Shown in pieces: positions 16,812-26,637 of a stretch of DNA of 64,000 bases. Under the pieces are notes generated by a model. The model did not search any database. It had not been told where the DNA came from and saw only the letters and a program-made list of their open reading frames with translations. The translations under genes and the position numbers were made by a program. The stretch is from assembly GCA_900315845.1 (NCBI GenBank), contig OOHK01000004.1:62001-126000 (forward strand), given 5' to 3'. The DNA comes from Candidatus Avelusimicrobium luingense (GTDB lineage: Bacteria; Elusimicrobiota; Elusimicrobia; Elusimicrobiales; Elusimicrobiaceae). Position 1 is the stretch's first letter. Each line of letters starts with the position of its first letter.

Positions 16812-18434
16812 TTAGTATTTGCGCAAGACGGCTTCTTTGGACGCAGACGAATAGACGTTATAATCCATTTGTTGGAAGATAGAATCTTTTTGTTCCAATT
16901 CATAGACATATCCTTCGTTAATGCGGTTGCCTTGTACTTGCTCATACAATTCGTTGAACCGTTTGACGTGATCTTTGGTGCGTTTGGTAGAGTACTCTTT
17001 AGCGGTACCGGTTGTCATCAAGAACGCCCAATCGGACGATTGCATCAATACAAGTTCACGCGCGAGTTGATTTAACGCACGGCGCAATAAACCGTCTGCA
17101 TTGGGGAATTTATTAGCCAATTCCATCATGCGTTCGGACGATTTAATCAAATGGCGGTAAATCCAGTCGTTACCGCTGTTAAGCCATACGTCGTGGTATC
17201 CTTTGTCGCCCCACGAGGACATGGAAGGTTGTACCACTTGGTTTTGCGGGTACATTTCCAAATATTCGCTGGGAGTAATGAGTTTAATTTCGTTTTGATC
17301 GTAATAGATTTTTTTGAATAAATACTCTAAGAAATCAATCCCTTCATACCACCAGTGTCCGTAGAGTTCCGCGTCATACATAGAAACGACGAGCGGTTTG
17401 CGGTCAATAATGGTGCTTAAATATTCAATCTGTTTTTGGCGGTTGAACATAAAGTTTCCGGCGTGTTGGGCGGCCACTTCACGTGCGGCATACGGGTCGT
17501 ACGCTTGCTTTTGGTTTAAGGCCACTTTACCGGTAATTTTATGGTATTTCATACCGATATTGCGGCGTACACCGTCGGAGTGTAGATACGGTTTAATATA
17601 ATCGTAATCTAAATCGTAGCCAAGGTCGCGGTAAAATTCGCGGTAGCGCGGATCACCGGGGTAACCCGATTCGGCACTCCACACTTGTTGGGCCGATTCC
17701 ATATCGCGCGCAAACGCGGCTACGCCCGTTTGCGGGCAATACACCGGGGCGTAAATACCATATTTGGGGCGCGGGGTTCCGTGCAAGATACCATGGGCTT
17801 CCGTAAAGAAGAAGCGGATTCCTTCATCACGTAAAAATTTATCATCGCCCGGATTATAGGCACATTCGGCCAGCCAGATTCCGCGCGGATTTTTACCAAA
17901 GCGGCTGCGGTAGTCATGCGCGGCAATTTTGATTTGGGCATTGACACTTTCTTTGTGCACCATCAGCGGTAAATAACCGTGTGTCGCACAGCAAGTGATA
18001 ATTTCCAACTTGCCCATATCTTGGAATTTTTTGAACCCTTGCAAGACGTGCCGATGATAGCGGTTTTCAAATAAATCTTGGTAACGGCGGAACTTGTTAA
18101 AATACATCCGCGCTACGCCTTCAAATTCGGTACCTTGGGTGCGGTTGAGTTCTTTTTGCGATAATTCCACCCGTTGGTTTAAGTAATGGGCAAACCGTTC
18201 TACTAAGAGCGGATCTTCCATCATGTTGCAAAGAGGCGGAGTAAGCGTCATGGTCAGGCGGAAATCGGTACCTTCTTCGGTCAGGTTTTCAAAGACGTTA
18301 AGCAGCGGAATATAGGTTTCCACCATGGCTTCGTAAAACCAATCTTCTTCCAAAAAGTCCGGATATTCCGGGTGTTTAATAAACGGCAAGTGCGCGTGTA
18401 AGACGAGTGCTAAATATCCTTTTTCTTGTCCCAT
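16812..18434 (-). CDS. GH57 1,4-alpha-glucan branching enzyme
   Basis: A 540-residue glycoside hydrolase family 57 protein. It has the HAHLPFIKHPE start of the (beta/alpha)7 barrel, the nucleophile region WLAECAY (E190) and the acid region SMYDAELYGHWWYEG (D354), then a C-terminal helical domain. This matches the branching-enzyme group, which transfers alpha-1,4 chains to alpha-1,6 positions of glycogen. Length is near that of characterised bacterial members. It begins two bases after the DUF4912 stop, so the two are cotranscribed. Glycogen storage is the likely role; the other glycogen genes are not in this window. Confidence 0.9.
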   Translation of the reverse strand: MGQEKGYLALVLHAHLPFIKHPEYPDFLEEDWFYEAMVETYIPLLNVFENLTEEGTDFRLTMTLTPPLCNMMEDPLLVERFAHYLNQRVELSQKELNRTQGTEFEGVARMYFNKFRRYQDLFENRYHRHVLQGFKKFQDMGKLEIITCCATHGYLPLMVHKESVNAQIKIAAHDYRSRFGKNPRGIWLAECAYNPGDDKFLRDEGIRFFFTEAHGILHGTPRPKYGIYAPVYCPQTGVAAFARDMESAQQVWSAESGYPGDPRYREFYRDLGYDLDYDYIKPYLHSDGVRRNIGMKYHKITGKVALNQKQAYDPYAAREVAAQHAGNFMFNRQKQIEYLSTIIDRKPLVVSMYDAELYGHWWYEGIDFLEYLFKKIYYDQNEIKLITPSEYLEMYPQNQVVQPSMSSWGDKGYHDVWLNSGNDWIYRHLIKSSERMMELANKFPNADGLLRRALNQLARELVLMQSSDWAFLMTTGTAKEYSTKRTKDHVKRFNELYEQVQGNRINEGYVYELEQKDSIFQQMDYNVYSSASKEAVLRKY

Positions 18435-18436
18435 AC

Positions 18437-19306
18437 TTATTTCCCTTGTTCGCGGAGCGCTTTGATGTTGATATGGCGCGTCTTATCGCCTTTAGCGTTG
18501 CGCGCGTGGATAGGCAAATCTACCACGCTTCCCGCCGGCAAATGCTGGCGGATGGAGAATTTGCCTTCTTTAAGTTCAATGTCTTTCCCGTTAATACTGA
18601 CAATGGCGTTTCTGGAAGCCGATCCGTAAATGATGATTTCGCAATCGGCTTTGAGCCAAATATCTTCGTCTTCTTGTACTTTATCCAAATGCAAAGAGAA
18701 AGACGACCACGAACTCGGGGCGCCGGAAGGTGTCAGTTCGGTCAGTTTCCAGCGTTGGCTGACTACTTGCATGCGTTCGCTGGCGCCTAAACCGATATAA
18801 TCGGCTCCGGAAAGTTTTAAGAGTTTTTGGAAGTCACCTTCCACAATCATCCATTTATCGTCAATAATATCGGATACTCTGCCGGGCGGCAACGCGGTCA
18901 TATTGCTGCGCGAAACGAGAATAAAACGTCCGTCAGCGGTTAGATAACCCAAATCGGCTACATAACTGCGGCCGGATTGTGGGGCGTTGATGTACCAACT
19001 GCGTGCTTCAAAAATAACCGGCATATCATAATGGCAAACGTCATTTTCGCCGTTAAATACTTCCACATCGGTTACGTCGTGCAAGCGGATAATGGTGCGG
19101 GCATTATTCAAGGTTTCTTGCCCGTATTGGCTGGCTACACAATCTAATGTGTTTTGGGTGATTTCCCAAAATAAGAATAACCAGGCCGGGTCTTTGGGCA
19201 AAAGGTAACTTTCTGTTTTGCCGTATCCAGCGGGGATGTCAGCTTCCGCGTGGATATCTTTTTGTATATTTCTTACGAGTGACCCCGAAGATAAGTTGTT
19301 TTCCAT
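18437..19306 (-). CDS. DUF4912 domain protein
   Basis: A 289-residue cytoplasmic protein with the DUF4912 signature: LPKDPAWLFLFWEIT at about 37-51, then IIRLHDVTDV and a YVADLGYLTADGRFILVSRSN strand pair. The C-terminal half (about 175-289) looks like beta-sandwich with a segment IWLKADCEIIIYGSASRNAIVSING-type fold resembling a carbohydrate-binding or Ig-like module. DUF4912 genes often sit beside GH57 enzymes, as here. A role in glycogen or glucan handling is inferred. The ATG at 19306 follows AGAGGA; an earlier frame start at 19333 was rejected. Confidence 0.8.
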   Translation of the reverse strand: MENNLSSGSLVRNIQKDIHAEADIPAGYGKTESYLLPKDPAWLFLFWEITQNTLDCVASQYGQETLNNARTIIRLHDVTDVEVFNGENDVCHYDMPVIFEARSWYINAPQSGRSYVADLGYLTADGRFILVSRSNMTALPPGRVSDIIDDKWMIVEGDFQKLLKLSGADYIGLGASERMQVVSQRWKLTELTPSGAPSSWSSFSLHLDKVQEDEDIWLKADCEIIIYGSASRNAIVSINGKDIELKEGKFSIRQHLPAGSVVDLPIHARNAKGDKTRHINIKALREQGK

Positions 19307-19358
19307 AATTTTTTTCCTCTTTATATAGTTCAAAATGATAGTTTTGTTACTCTTTATT

Positions 19359-19367
19359 ATTATACCA
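19359..19367 (-). promoter_or_regulatory. Extended -10 promoter of the DUF4912-GH57 operon
   Basis: TGGTATAAT on the minus strand, about 50 bases before the ATG at 19306. The transcript would have a leader of about 45 bases. Confidence 0.5.
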
Positions 19368-19406
19368 TTTTTGAACCTTAAAAAGGGGAAAACAAACCGG
19401 GGGTAA

Positions 19407-20300
19407 TTATTTTGCGTCTACTTTCTTTTGTATGAGCCACAAACTGATAAATAATAAACTCAGCCCTATCAGTTCTGTGGTATGGGGGATTCGCCCGCGG
19501 AAGATAATATCGGTTCCCATAGCCACAATGGGAACAATATACGTTACCGAGGCCATACGCGTAGCGCCCCAGCGCTTGATTAAGGCTACCATCAATAAGA
19601 AAGCAATCGCGGAAGAAAATACCCCCGCACACACAATAGAAATAATTACTTTGGGGGTAAAGTCGGTCAAGTGCGGCAACGGCTCGGTAATTAATGCCAC
19701 CAGTAACAATAGAATCGCGGCGAAAATATATTGGTATTGGGTATTGGCTTGCCACGAAATGGAAGTCTTATCTACCATGATTTTTTTGGTAAGTACGTTG
19801 GCCAGCCCATACGAAACCGCCATAATAAGCAGTGCCCCGCAACCCAACAACTCCATCATATTCTCGGGTGTGCTTGCGCGTAGTTGCGGATACATAATGA
19901 CTATCATCCCCGCCAACCCCATCAGCACTCCTGCCGCCCGCCGCCATGTAAAGCGGTCTACGCCTTTTAGCAAGATAGCGCCGGCAATAAAACTCCATAT
20001 AGGGGATGTCCCGTTGAAAATTCCGGCCACGGTGGGGGCGGTATATTGCAACGCCCAGGCACGCGCCGCAAACGGCAATAAAATCAGCAAAAAACTAATG
20101 AGAGCCGGTCTCCATAATTCACGCACCGGATATTGAAAATGTTCCCTCCGGAAACGAAAGAAAAATAAAAAGAATATCAGCCCAGCTACTACTTGAAAGA
20201 ATGTTCCCCAACACGGCGAAAGAACTTCTACCATGTTTTTGGTAGCCAAATAAGCCGTTCCCCAACACAGGGCCAAACAAAATGCCAAAACATAACTCAT
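19407..20300 (-). CDS. EamA/DMT-family transporter
   Basis: A 297-residue protein with ten hydrophobic segments in two EamA halves. The first half starts LALCWGTAYLATKNMVEVLSP, and the first half ends PTVAGIFNGTSPIWSFIAGAILLK; the second starts LLGCGALLIMAVSYGLANVLTK. These drug/metabolite transporters export amino acids, nucleosides or similar small molecules; the substrate cannot be predicted. I start at ATG 20300. A TATAAT box lies 7 bases upstream and no ribosome-binding site is seen, so a leaderless mRNA is likely. Confidence 0.88.
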   Translation of the reverse strand: MSYVLAFCLALCWGTAYLATKNMVEVLSPCWGTFFQVVAGLIFFLFFFRFRREHFQYPVRELWRPALISFLLILLPFAARAWALQYTAPTVAGIFNGTSPIWSFIAGAILLKGVDRFTWRRAAGVLMGLAGMIVIMYPQLRASTPENMMELLGCGALLIMAVSYGLANVLTKKIMVDKTSISWQANTQYQYIFAAILLLLVALITEPLPHLTDFTPKVIISIVCAGVFSSAIAFLLMVALIKRWGATRMASVTYIVPIVAMGTDIIFRGRIPHTTELIGLSLLFISLWLIQKKVDAK

Positions 20301-20307
20301 ATTTTTT

Positions 20308-20313
20308 ATTATA
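20308..20313 (-). promoter_or_regulatory. -10 box of the EamA gene, leaderless arrangement
   Basis: TATAAT, seven bases, then ATG on the minus strand. Confidence 0.45.
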
Positions 20314-20340
20314 ATAAATTTTGCGTCGTAAAATAACCGC

Positions 20341-20363
20341 AATTTCGTGGGAAATCGTATAAT
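20341..20363 (+). promoter_or_regulatory. Promoter of znuACB with a small palindrome in the spacer
   Basis: TATAAT at 20358-20363 ends seven bases before the znuA ATG. Directly upstream, ATTTC-GTGG-GAAAT (20342-20355) is an inverted repeat lying in the -35/-10 spacer, where a metal-responsive repressor could bind. It does not match a known Zur or MntR box well. Confidence 0.35.
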
Positions 20364-20370
20364 ATATAGG

Positions 20371-21261
20371 ATGAAAAAATTTTTAGGATTTGTGCTTGTA
20401 ATTATTTTAATCGTAGGGGCGGTGTTTTGTTTGCGAAAACCGGTCTCCCCGAAAAGGGCTGCTTCGCAAGTCGCGGTTGTTACGTCGGGCTATGTGCCGT
20501 ATATATTAGTGCGCGAAATCAGCGGCGGACGTATCACGCCGGAAATGTTACTTGCTCCCGGATCCGAACCGCATAGTTTTGAGCCGTCCCCGGGAAGTCT
20601 GATTGCGGTGCATAACGCGCAAGCATTTTTTTATGTTTCGCCCACCTTGGAGCCTTGGGTTAAAGACGTGTTGGGCGCCGCCGGTGAAAATACGCGTGTG
20701 GTGGCTTTAGCTGATGCGGTTATTCCTACGGATGATCCGCACGTTTGGATGGACTTTGATAATGTGGTCAAAATGGCACAACTGGTGCAAGAAACTTTAT
20801 CACAACTTGACCCGAAAAACGCTTCGCTATATGCTGAAAATTTTACCCGTTTTTCCCAAGAAATTTCCGCGTTGGACGGCGAATTTAAGCAAGTATTATT
20901 ATCGTGTGAAAACCGCGAAATTATTCATATCGGTCATTTGGCTTTTGGGGCACTTGCCAAGCGGTATAATTTAGCACTTACCGCGCTGGCGGGGTCGTCG
21001 CACGACGGCGAACACTCGGCCAAAAGGCTTACGGAACTTGTTAAACATATCCGTGCGGCTAACGTAAAAGCGTTATTTACGGAAGATGCCGTTTCGCCGC
21101 GTTTAGCCCAAACGGTGGCAGTAGAAACCGGAGCGCAACTGTTACCCTTATATACAATAGAAGATATTTCCAAGGATGATTTCAAGCGCGGGGCCACTTA
21201 TCAGGAATTGATGCACCGGAACTTAGCAAGTTTACAAGAGGGGTTAAAATGTCAGAAGTAA
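20371..21261 (+). CDS. znuA: Metal ABC transporter substrate-binding protein (ZnuA-like)
   Basis: A 296-residue cluster A-I binding protein with an N-terminal export signal (MKKFLGFVLVIILIVGAVFC); C20 could be a lipid anchor but the lipobox is poor. Metal-ligand candidates are H68 (EPHSFEPSP), H124 (DPHVWMDFDN), H186 or H189 (IHIGHLAFG) and E238 (FTEDAVSP). The His-rich loop common in strict Zn2+ binders is missing, so Mn2+ or Zn2+ are both possible. It captures metal for ZnuBC. The start ATG has only a weak TAGG next to it and a TATAAT seven bases upstream. Confidence 0.88.
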   Translation: MKKFLGFVLVIILIVGAVFCLRKPVSPKRAASQVAVVTSGYVPYILVREISGGRITPEMLLAPGSEPHSFEPSPGSLIAVHNAQAFFYVSPTLEPWVKDVLGAAGENTRVVALADAVIPTDDPHVWMDFDNVVKMAQLVQETLSQLDPKNASLYAENFTRFSQEISALDGEFKQVLLSCENREIIHIGHLAFGALAKRYNLALTALAGSSHDGEHSAKRLTELVKHIRAANVKALFTEDAVSPRLAQTVAVETGAQLLPLYTIEDISKDDFKRGATYQELMHRNLASLQEGLKCQK

Positions 21262-22040
21262 TCAACGCGAAAAATGTGACGTTTGCCTATGCTCGGTTAC
21301 CCGTATTGGAAAACATTTCGTTTACGGTGCAAGCGGGCGATTATATCGGCCTTATCGGCCCGAACGGCGGCGGAAAAACGACGCTACTGAAAGTGTTGCT
21401 TGGTTTGCAAAAAGGCAAGGGAGAAATCAACCTGTTCGGTACACCCTTGGAAAAATTTACAGGGTGGGATAAAATCGGGTATTTGGCGCAAAAAAGCCCG
21501 GTAGCACAAAGCCGCTTTCCGATTTGTGCCGAAGAAGTTGTTTTGATGGGGCTTCCCGGCCGCGGGGCCGGTGTCAGCCGCAACGAATTAAAAGAAGTAT
21601 ATGATGCTATGCAACAAACCCGCACGCGCAAATACGCAGGTCGGCTTTTTAACGATTTATCTATCGGGCAACAACAACGCGTTCTTTTAGCGCGGGCACT
21701 CGTCAGCAAGCCGCAACTCTTAATTTTAGATGAGCCGTCCACCGCGTTGGATGCCCAGTCTCGCGAAATGTTTTTTGATTTACTGGGCGAACTTAATACC
21801 AAATATCATACCACCATTTTACTGATTACGCACGATACGGGCGAAGTGGGAAAATATATTTCTAAATTTATGTATGTGGATAAATCGCTTGTGTTTTTCG
21901 GCACGAAAGAAGAATTTTGCCACTCGGCGGCCGTTGCCAAAAAATTAGGCCCCTTTGCCCAACATACTATTGACCATTTACATAATACGCACGGGCATTG
22001 TCCGCTCGGGGCTAACTGTAAGGAGTGCCACCATGATTGA
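21249..22040 (+). CDS. znuC: Metal ABC transporter ATPase (ZnuC-like)
   Basis: A 263-residue ABC ATPase: Walker A GPNGGGKTT, signature LSIGQQQR, Walker B LLILDEPS and switch His in LLITHDTG. It energises the ZnuB permease. The last 25 residues form an unusual metal-ligand-rich tail (HTIDHLHNTHGHCPLGANC then KECHHD) with seven His and three Cys, possibly sensing or buffering the imported metal. It overlaps znuA by 13 bases, with GAGGGG upstream, and znuB by 8. Confidence 0.9.
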   Translation: MSEVINAKNVTFAYARLPVLENISFTVQAGDYIGLIGPNGGGKTTLLKVLLGLQKGKGEINLFGTPLEKFTGWDKIGYLAQKSPVAQSRFPICAEEVVLMGLPGRGAGVSRNELKEVYDAMQQTRTRKYAGRLFNDLSIGQQQRVLLARALVSKPQLLILDEPSTALDAQSREMFFDLLGELNTKYHTTILLITHDTGEVGKYISKFMYVDKSLVFFGTKEEFCHSAAVAKKLGPFAQHTIDHLHNTHGHCPLGANCKECHHD

Positions 22041-22839
22041 GTTTTTAAGTTATGGTTTTGTGCAACGCGGGTTGGTGGCAGGGAGTTTGGTGGCCGCCGC
22101 GTGTGCGCTTTTAGGTGTATTTTTGGTGCTCAAGCGATTGTCTTTAATCGGCGACGGCATGAGCCACGTGTGTTTGACGGGGGTGGCGGTAGCATTACTG
22201 ATGGGTGCAAGCCCGGTGTATGTGTCTATCCCGGTAGTGATGGCGGCGTCTTTGGGAATTATGAAACTGACACAAAAATTCAAAATTTACGGGGATGCGG
22301 CTATCGGTATTGTAAGTGCGGCGGGGTTATCTGTCGGGTTGCTTTTGACGGCACTGGCCGGTGGGTTTAATACCGATTTGCTGGGTTATTTATTCGGCAG
22401 TATTTTAACGGTCACCGTAGGTGAAGCCCTCTTGTGTGGTGTATTGCTTGCCATAGTGGCGGGGGGAATTTTGGCTTTTTACCGTTTACTTGTGGCGACG
22501 TGCTTTGATGAATCTTTTGCCCATACGCGCGGTGTTCCTACGCACACGGTCAATACGGCCCTTGTACTGATTACGTCCGTAGCCGTAGTGCTATCGTTTA
22601 AGGTAGTAGGTATCTTTTTGATTTCCGCCCTTATTATTATTCCGCCCGTCAGTGCGCTACTTGTCTCGCGTACGTTTAAGCAAGTATTATGGCTGTCCGC
22701 CGTTTTTGCGGTGGCCAGCGTGTGGGTAGGGGTGTATGGGTCGTTCGTGCTTAATATCCCGTCGGGCGCGGCGATTATTTTAGTCAATTTGATTGTTTTG
22801 GCGGCATGCTATGTATGCAAAGGGGTGGGCCGTGAATAA
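22033..22839 (+). CDS. znuB: Metal ABC transporter permease (ZnuB-like)
   Basis: A 268-residue ABC-3 family permease with seven to eight hydrophobic segments and the family phrases LGVFLVLKRLSLIGDGMSHV and VVLSFKVVGIFLISALIIIPP. It forms the membrane channel for Zn2+ or Mn2+. The ATG at 22033 follows AAGGAG; an earlier frame start inside znuC was rejected. Third gene of znuACB. Confidence 0.9.
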   Translation: MIEFLSYGFVQRGLVAGSLVAAACALLGVFLVLKRLSLIGDGMSHVCLTGVAVALLMGASPVYVSIPVVMAASLGIMKLTQKFKIYGDAAIGIVSAAGLSVGLLLTALAGGFNTDLLGYLFGSILTVTVGEALLCGVLLAIVAGGILAFYRLLVATCFDESFAHTRGVPTHTVNTALVLITSVAVVLSFKVVGIFLISALIIIPPVSALLVSRTFKQVLWLSAVFAVASVWVGVYGSFVLNIPSGAAIILVNLIVLAACYVCKGVGRE

Positions 22840-23476
22840 CAAGCAACTTCCCGTTGAGCAGCTGCTAAAAGAATTAAAAAAACTATATCCCAAACATGTG
22901 ATCCCTTTGCACCACAAAAGCGCGTGGGAGTTATTATGTGCCGTTATTTTATCGGCCCAGTGTACCGACGCGCGCGTGAACACCATTACACCGCATTTAT
23001 TCAAAAAATACCCTACCGTGTATGATTTAGCCAAAGCCGATATTAAAGATGTGGAAAAAATTATCCACTCGGCGGGTTTTTATCATAGCAAAGCCCTTTC
23101 TTTGATAGAAATGTCCAAGCGCATTTGTGATGTGTACGGCGGCGAAGTCCCGCAAACGATGGATGATTTGCTGACGCTTCGCGGCGTGGCGCGCAAAACG
23201 GCCAATGTGATGCTCGGCGATTATTTCAAAAAACCCGCGGGTATTGTGGTGGATACGCACGTCAAACGCTTGGCGTTTCGGCTGGGACTTACCAAACAAA
23301 CAGATCCCGTTAAAGTGGAAAAAGACCTGACAAAACTTATTCCGTATAAGTATTGGGGGTGGGTGGCGATTGCGCTTATTTTACACGGACGCAATATTTG
23401 CCCGGCGCGAAAACCTGCGTGCGACAAATGCACACTTGCAAAATACTGTGCTAAACGCGGTGTGAAAATTAGTTGA
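22832..23476 (+). CDS. nth: Endonuclease III
   Basis: A 214-residue base-excision repair glycosylase/AP lyase. The helix-hairpin-helix LRGVARKTANV holds the catalytic Lys, and VVDTHVKR holds the catalytic Asp. The C-terminal 4Fe-4S cluster is complete (CPARKPACDKCTLAKYC, spacing C-x6-C-x2-C-x5-C). It removes oxidised pyrimidines. I choose the GTG at 22832 with AGGGG upstream; it overlaps the znuB end by 8 bases. An ATG at 22811 is an alternative. It appears to be cotranscribed with znuACB. Confidence 0.94.
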   Translation: MNNKQLPVEQLLKELKKLYPKHVIPLHHKSAWELLCAVILSAQCTDARVNTITPHLFKKYPTVYDLAKADIKDVEKIIHSAGFYHSKALSLIEMSKRICDVYGGEVPQTMDDLLTLRGVARKTANVMLGDYFKKPAGIVVDTHVKRLAFRLGLTKQTDPVKVEKDLTKLIPYKYWGWVAIALILHGRNICPARKPACDKCTLAKYCAKRGVKIS

Positions 23477-23584
23477 GTGTATAGGCCTACACGCTGTGAA
23501 AATTCCCCAGAGAAGTTCCCTTTAGAATTTTTTTCTTTGTCAATTCAATGGATAAATTCGGTTGGAATATCGGAAATACGCAAA

Positions 23585-23615
23585 CAAGGCCGCAAATCAT
23601 GTGTTTGCGGCCTTG
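23585..23615. terminator. Strong hairpin between nth and oadB
   Basis: CAAGGCCGCAAA and its complement form a perfect 12-bp stem around a 7-base loop, between convergent genes. T runs are poor on both strands, so termination strength is uncertain. The rest of 23477-23644 holds nothing I recognise. Confidence 0.65.
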
Positions 23616-23644
23616 CTTGTATATTTATAAGGATACGATTGTTT

Positions 23645-24808
23645 TTATTTTAACAACGCCAGTAATACACCGGCCGCTACTGCGCTGCCGATGACTCCCG
23701 CTACGTTGGGGCCCATCGCGTGCATTAACAAGTAGTTTTGCTTGTCATATTCAAGCCCTACTTTGTTAGATACGCGTGCGGCCATCGGTACGGCAGATAC
23801 GCCTGCGGAACCGATAAGCGGGTTGATTTTTGTTTTGCTAAATACGTTCATCAGTTTAGCCAATAGCACACCTGACGCGGTGGCAATAGAGAACGCAATA
23901 ATACCCAGTACCAAAATACCAAGTGTTTCGGTAACTAAAAAGTGATCGGCCTGTAATTTGGATCCTACGGACAACCCGAGCAAAATAGTAACGATATTGC
24001 AAAATTCGTTTTGCAAAGTTTTGCTCAAGCGTTCGGCTACGCCCGATTCTTTGACCAAGTTACCAAACGTTAGTGCCCCGATTAACGGTGCGGCAGACGG
24101 CAACAACAACGCGCACAGTAACAAAATAACAATCGGGAACAAGATTTTTTCACGTTTAGATACCGGGCGCAATTGCGTCATGCGGATTTTGCGTTCGGCA
24201 TCGGTGGTCAAAAGTTTCATAATAGGCGGTTGGATAATCGGCACGAGCGCCATATATGAATAAGCGGCTACGGCAATGGCTCCGAGTAAATCGGGTGCCA
24301 AACGTGACGTCAAATAAATAGATGTCGGGCCGTCCGCCCCGCCGATAATACCAATGGAAGCGGCTTCTTTTAAGCCAAAGGCAAACAGTTGGTTATCGCC
24401 GATGTAAACGTACGATAAACCTACTGCACCAATAAGCGTAGCAAAAATACCAAACTGCGCCGCACCGCCCAGTAATGCCATTTTGGGGTTAGCAATCAGC
24501 GGCCCAAAGTCTGTCATCGCGCCAACTGCCATAAAGATAAACAGCGGGAATAATCCCGTATTGATCCCGGCGTTAAATACAATGCCTAAAAAGCCGTTCG
24601 GCCCGGCGATTTCTTCGCCAACCGGCATGGGGATATTGGCCAGTAATCCGCCAAAGGCAATCGGCACGAGAAGCAGCGGCTCAAACTGTTTTTTAATGCC
24701 GAGCCACAACAAGAAACAGCAAACGGCAATCATGACTAATTGTTGCCACGAAACGGAGTAAATACCCGTTGTTTGCCAAATTTGATTAAATGCTTGTGCA
24801 AAGTCCAT
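23645..24808 (-). CDS. oadB: Na+-translocating decarboxylase, beta subunit
   Basis: A 387-residue membrane protein with nine or more hydrophobic segments and the family motifs IANIPM-like start, [25 protein letters not shown] (with the conserved Asp of the Na+ pathway) and [18 protein letters not shown] near the end. The beta subunit decarboxylates carboxybiotin and pumps 1-2 Na+ outward. It lies 8 bases after oadA, with AGGAG before the ATG. It completes an alpha-beta-gamma complex coded in one operon with birA. Confidence 0.93.
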   Translation of the reverse strand: MDFAQAFNQIWQTTGIYSVSWQQLVMIAVCCFLLWLGIKKQFEPLLLVPIAFGGLLANIPMPVGEEIAGPNGFLGIVFNAGINTGLFPLFIFMAVGAMTDFGPLIANPKMALLGGAAQFGIFATLIGAVGLSYVYIGDNQLFAFGLKEAASIGIIGGADGPTSIYLTSRLAPDLLGAIAVAAYSYMALVPIIQPPIMKLLTTDAERKIRMTQLRPVSKREKILFPIVILLLCALLLPSAAPLIGALTFGNLVKESGVAERLSKTLQNEFCNIVTILLGLSVGSKLQADHFLVTETLGILVLGIIAFSIATASGVLLAKLMNVFSKTKINPLIGSAGVSAVPMAARVSNKVGLEYDKQNYLLMHAMGPNVAGVIGSAVAAGVLLALLK

Positions 24809-24816
24809 AGCAACTC

Positions 24817-26613
24817 CTATTTAATCTCAGCTAATGCGTGGCCCGTTTGTACTTGGTCGCCTTGTTTAACAACAAAGTGTACCGTTCCGGCGGTCGTAGC
24901 GGCAACCGGGGTTTCCATCTTCATCGCTTCCATGACGAGAATTTCTTGCCCTTCGGCTACATTATCGCCTTCTTTGACGCTAAAGCGTAGTACCGCACCG
25001 GGTACAGGTGCATTGACGGTAGCACCGGCTCCGCCCGTTGCGGCTTTGGTTGCGGCCGGCGTGTTTGCCGCCGCACCGACGCCCACATTGTAGCGTTTGC
25101 CGTTGACGACAGCAGTGGAGTCATTTTCAAAAGACACGGTGTACGTTTTGCCTTCCACGGTTACGCTGACCGGGCCTTCTTGTTTGGTAGCCGGTTTAGC
25201 ATCCGCCGCCCAGCGAATACCGTTCACTTTGGCTTCGCCTTTTAAGTACATAAGCCCTTTGTCGGCACACGTGGCGACGATAAATTTATTTTCATCGGTT
25301 ACAGGAAGTCCGGCTTCTTTGAGTTTGGCTTCTGCCACTTTTAAGCCTTTCTTCGGGTCGGCGTCATTGATTTCAAGCGGCGTTTTGTCGGTGGGTTCGC
25401 GTTTTAATTGTTCGCTCGCGATTTTGACAATTTCCGGATCGGCTTTGACCGGAGTTTTACCAAAATAACCGAGTACCATTTTGCCGTACCCTTCCGTAAT
25501 TTTTTTCCACGGGCCAAACATAACGTTAGCATATGCTTGTTGGAAATAGAATTGCGAAACAGGAGTTACGGACGTACCGAATCCGCCGAGTTTTACACAT
25601 TCGCCCATTGCTTTAACGACTTCGGGGAATTTGTCAAAGGTGCCGTTGTCGCGCATCATTTGCGTGTTGGCGGTTAACGCACCGCCGGGCAACGGCGAGA
25701 ACGGAATAATCGGGTTGACTTTGGTGGCCTCGGGCGGCAAGAAGTATTTGCTCATGCAATCTTGGAACACGTTTTCGGCTTCTTGAATTTTCTTCGGGTC
25801 AATATCTAACGTATATTCCGTACCGCGTAAGGCATGCCACATCGTTAAAATATCGGGTTGGCAGGTGCCGCCGGAAACGGGCTTCATGGATAAATCTAAC
25901 GAGTCCGCCCCCGCTTTAATGGCTTCTAAACAGCAGGCAATAGAGTTCCCCGCGGTTTCGTGCGTGTGGAAAACAATTTTGGTGCCTTGCGGTAAAACGC
26001 GGCGCGCCATGGCAATGGTTTCGCCGACGGTTTTAGGCGTAGAAGTACCGGAAGCGTCTTTGAAACAAACGGAGTCAAACGGAACGCCCGATTTCAAAAT
26101 ATCTTTAAGTACTTTTTCGTAAAATACAGCCGTATGAATTTTGCCGGTGGTGTCCCAACCGTCAGGCAAGGACATCATGGTTACGCAGATTTCGTGTTTA
26201 AGCCCGGCGTCGTGGATACATTGGCCGGAATAGATTAAATTGTTCACATCGTTTAATGCATCAAAGTTGCGAATGGTGGTGGTGCCGTGTTTTTTGAAAA
26301 GTTCGGCATGGGCTTTGATGACATCGGAAGATTGGCTGTCAAGCCCCACTACGTTGACACCGCGGGCCAAGGTTTGCAAGTTGGCATCCGGTCCGGCGGT
26401 TTTGCGGAAAGTGTCCATCATATCAAAGGCGTTTTCGTTGCAGTAAAAGAACAACGCCTGAAAGCGCGCACCGCCGCCAAATTCCATGTGGGAAATTCCG
26501 GCGTGGCGGGCCGCTTCTACCGCGGGCATAAAGTCTTTGGTGAGTACGCGCGCACCGTAAACGGATTGAAATCCGTCGCGAAACGCAGTGAGCATAAAGT
26601 TAATTTTTTTCAT
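24817..26613 (-). CDS. oadA: Oxaloacetate decarboxylase alpha subunit (biotin carboxyltransferase)
   Basis: A 598-residue protein. Residues 1-300 form the carboxyltransferase TIM barrel, with FRDGFQS (D13) and the metal site VFHTHETAG; 300-430 the PYC_OADA region; then a linker rich in Ala and a biotinyl domain with EAMKMET (biotinylated K565). It transfers CO2 from oxaloacetate to biotin; pyruvate is released. The usual LRDAHQS and KDMAG stretches are varied here (FRDGFQS, FKDASG), so a related 2-oxoacid or methylmalonyl-CoA substrate cannot be excluded. AAGGAAA precedes the start. Confidence 0.9.
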   Translation of the reverse strand: MKKINFMLTAFRDGFQSVYGARVLTKDFMPAVEAARHAGISHMEFGGGARFQALFFYCNENAFDMMDTFRKTAGPDANLQTLARGVNVVGLDSQSSDVIKAHAELFKKHGTTTIRNFDALNDVNNLIYSGQCIHDAGLKHEICVTMMSLPDGWDTTGKIHTAVFYEKVLKDILKSGVPFDSVCFKDASGTSTPKTVGETIAMARRVLPQGTKIVFHTHETAGNSIACCLEAIKAGADSLDLSMKPVSGGTCQPDILTMWHALRGTEYTLDIDPKKIQEAENVFQDCMSKYFLPPEATKVNPIIPFSPLPGGALTANTQMMRDNGTFDKFPEVVKAMGECVKLGGFGTSVTPVSQFYFQQAYANVMFGPWKKITEGYGKMVLGYFGKTPVKADPEIVKIASEQLKREPTDKTPLEINDADPKKGLKVAEAKLKEAGLPVTDENKFIVATCADKGLMYLKGEAKVNGIRWAADAKPATKQEGPVSVTVEGKTYTVSFENDSTAVVNGKRYNVGVGAAANTPAATKAATGGAGATVNAPVPGAVLRFSVKEGDNVAEGQEILVMEAMKMETPVAATTAGTVHFVVKQGDQVQTGHALAEIK

Positions 26614-26637
26614 AGTGTTTTTATTTCCTTTTATAAA

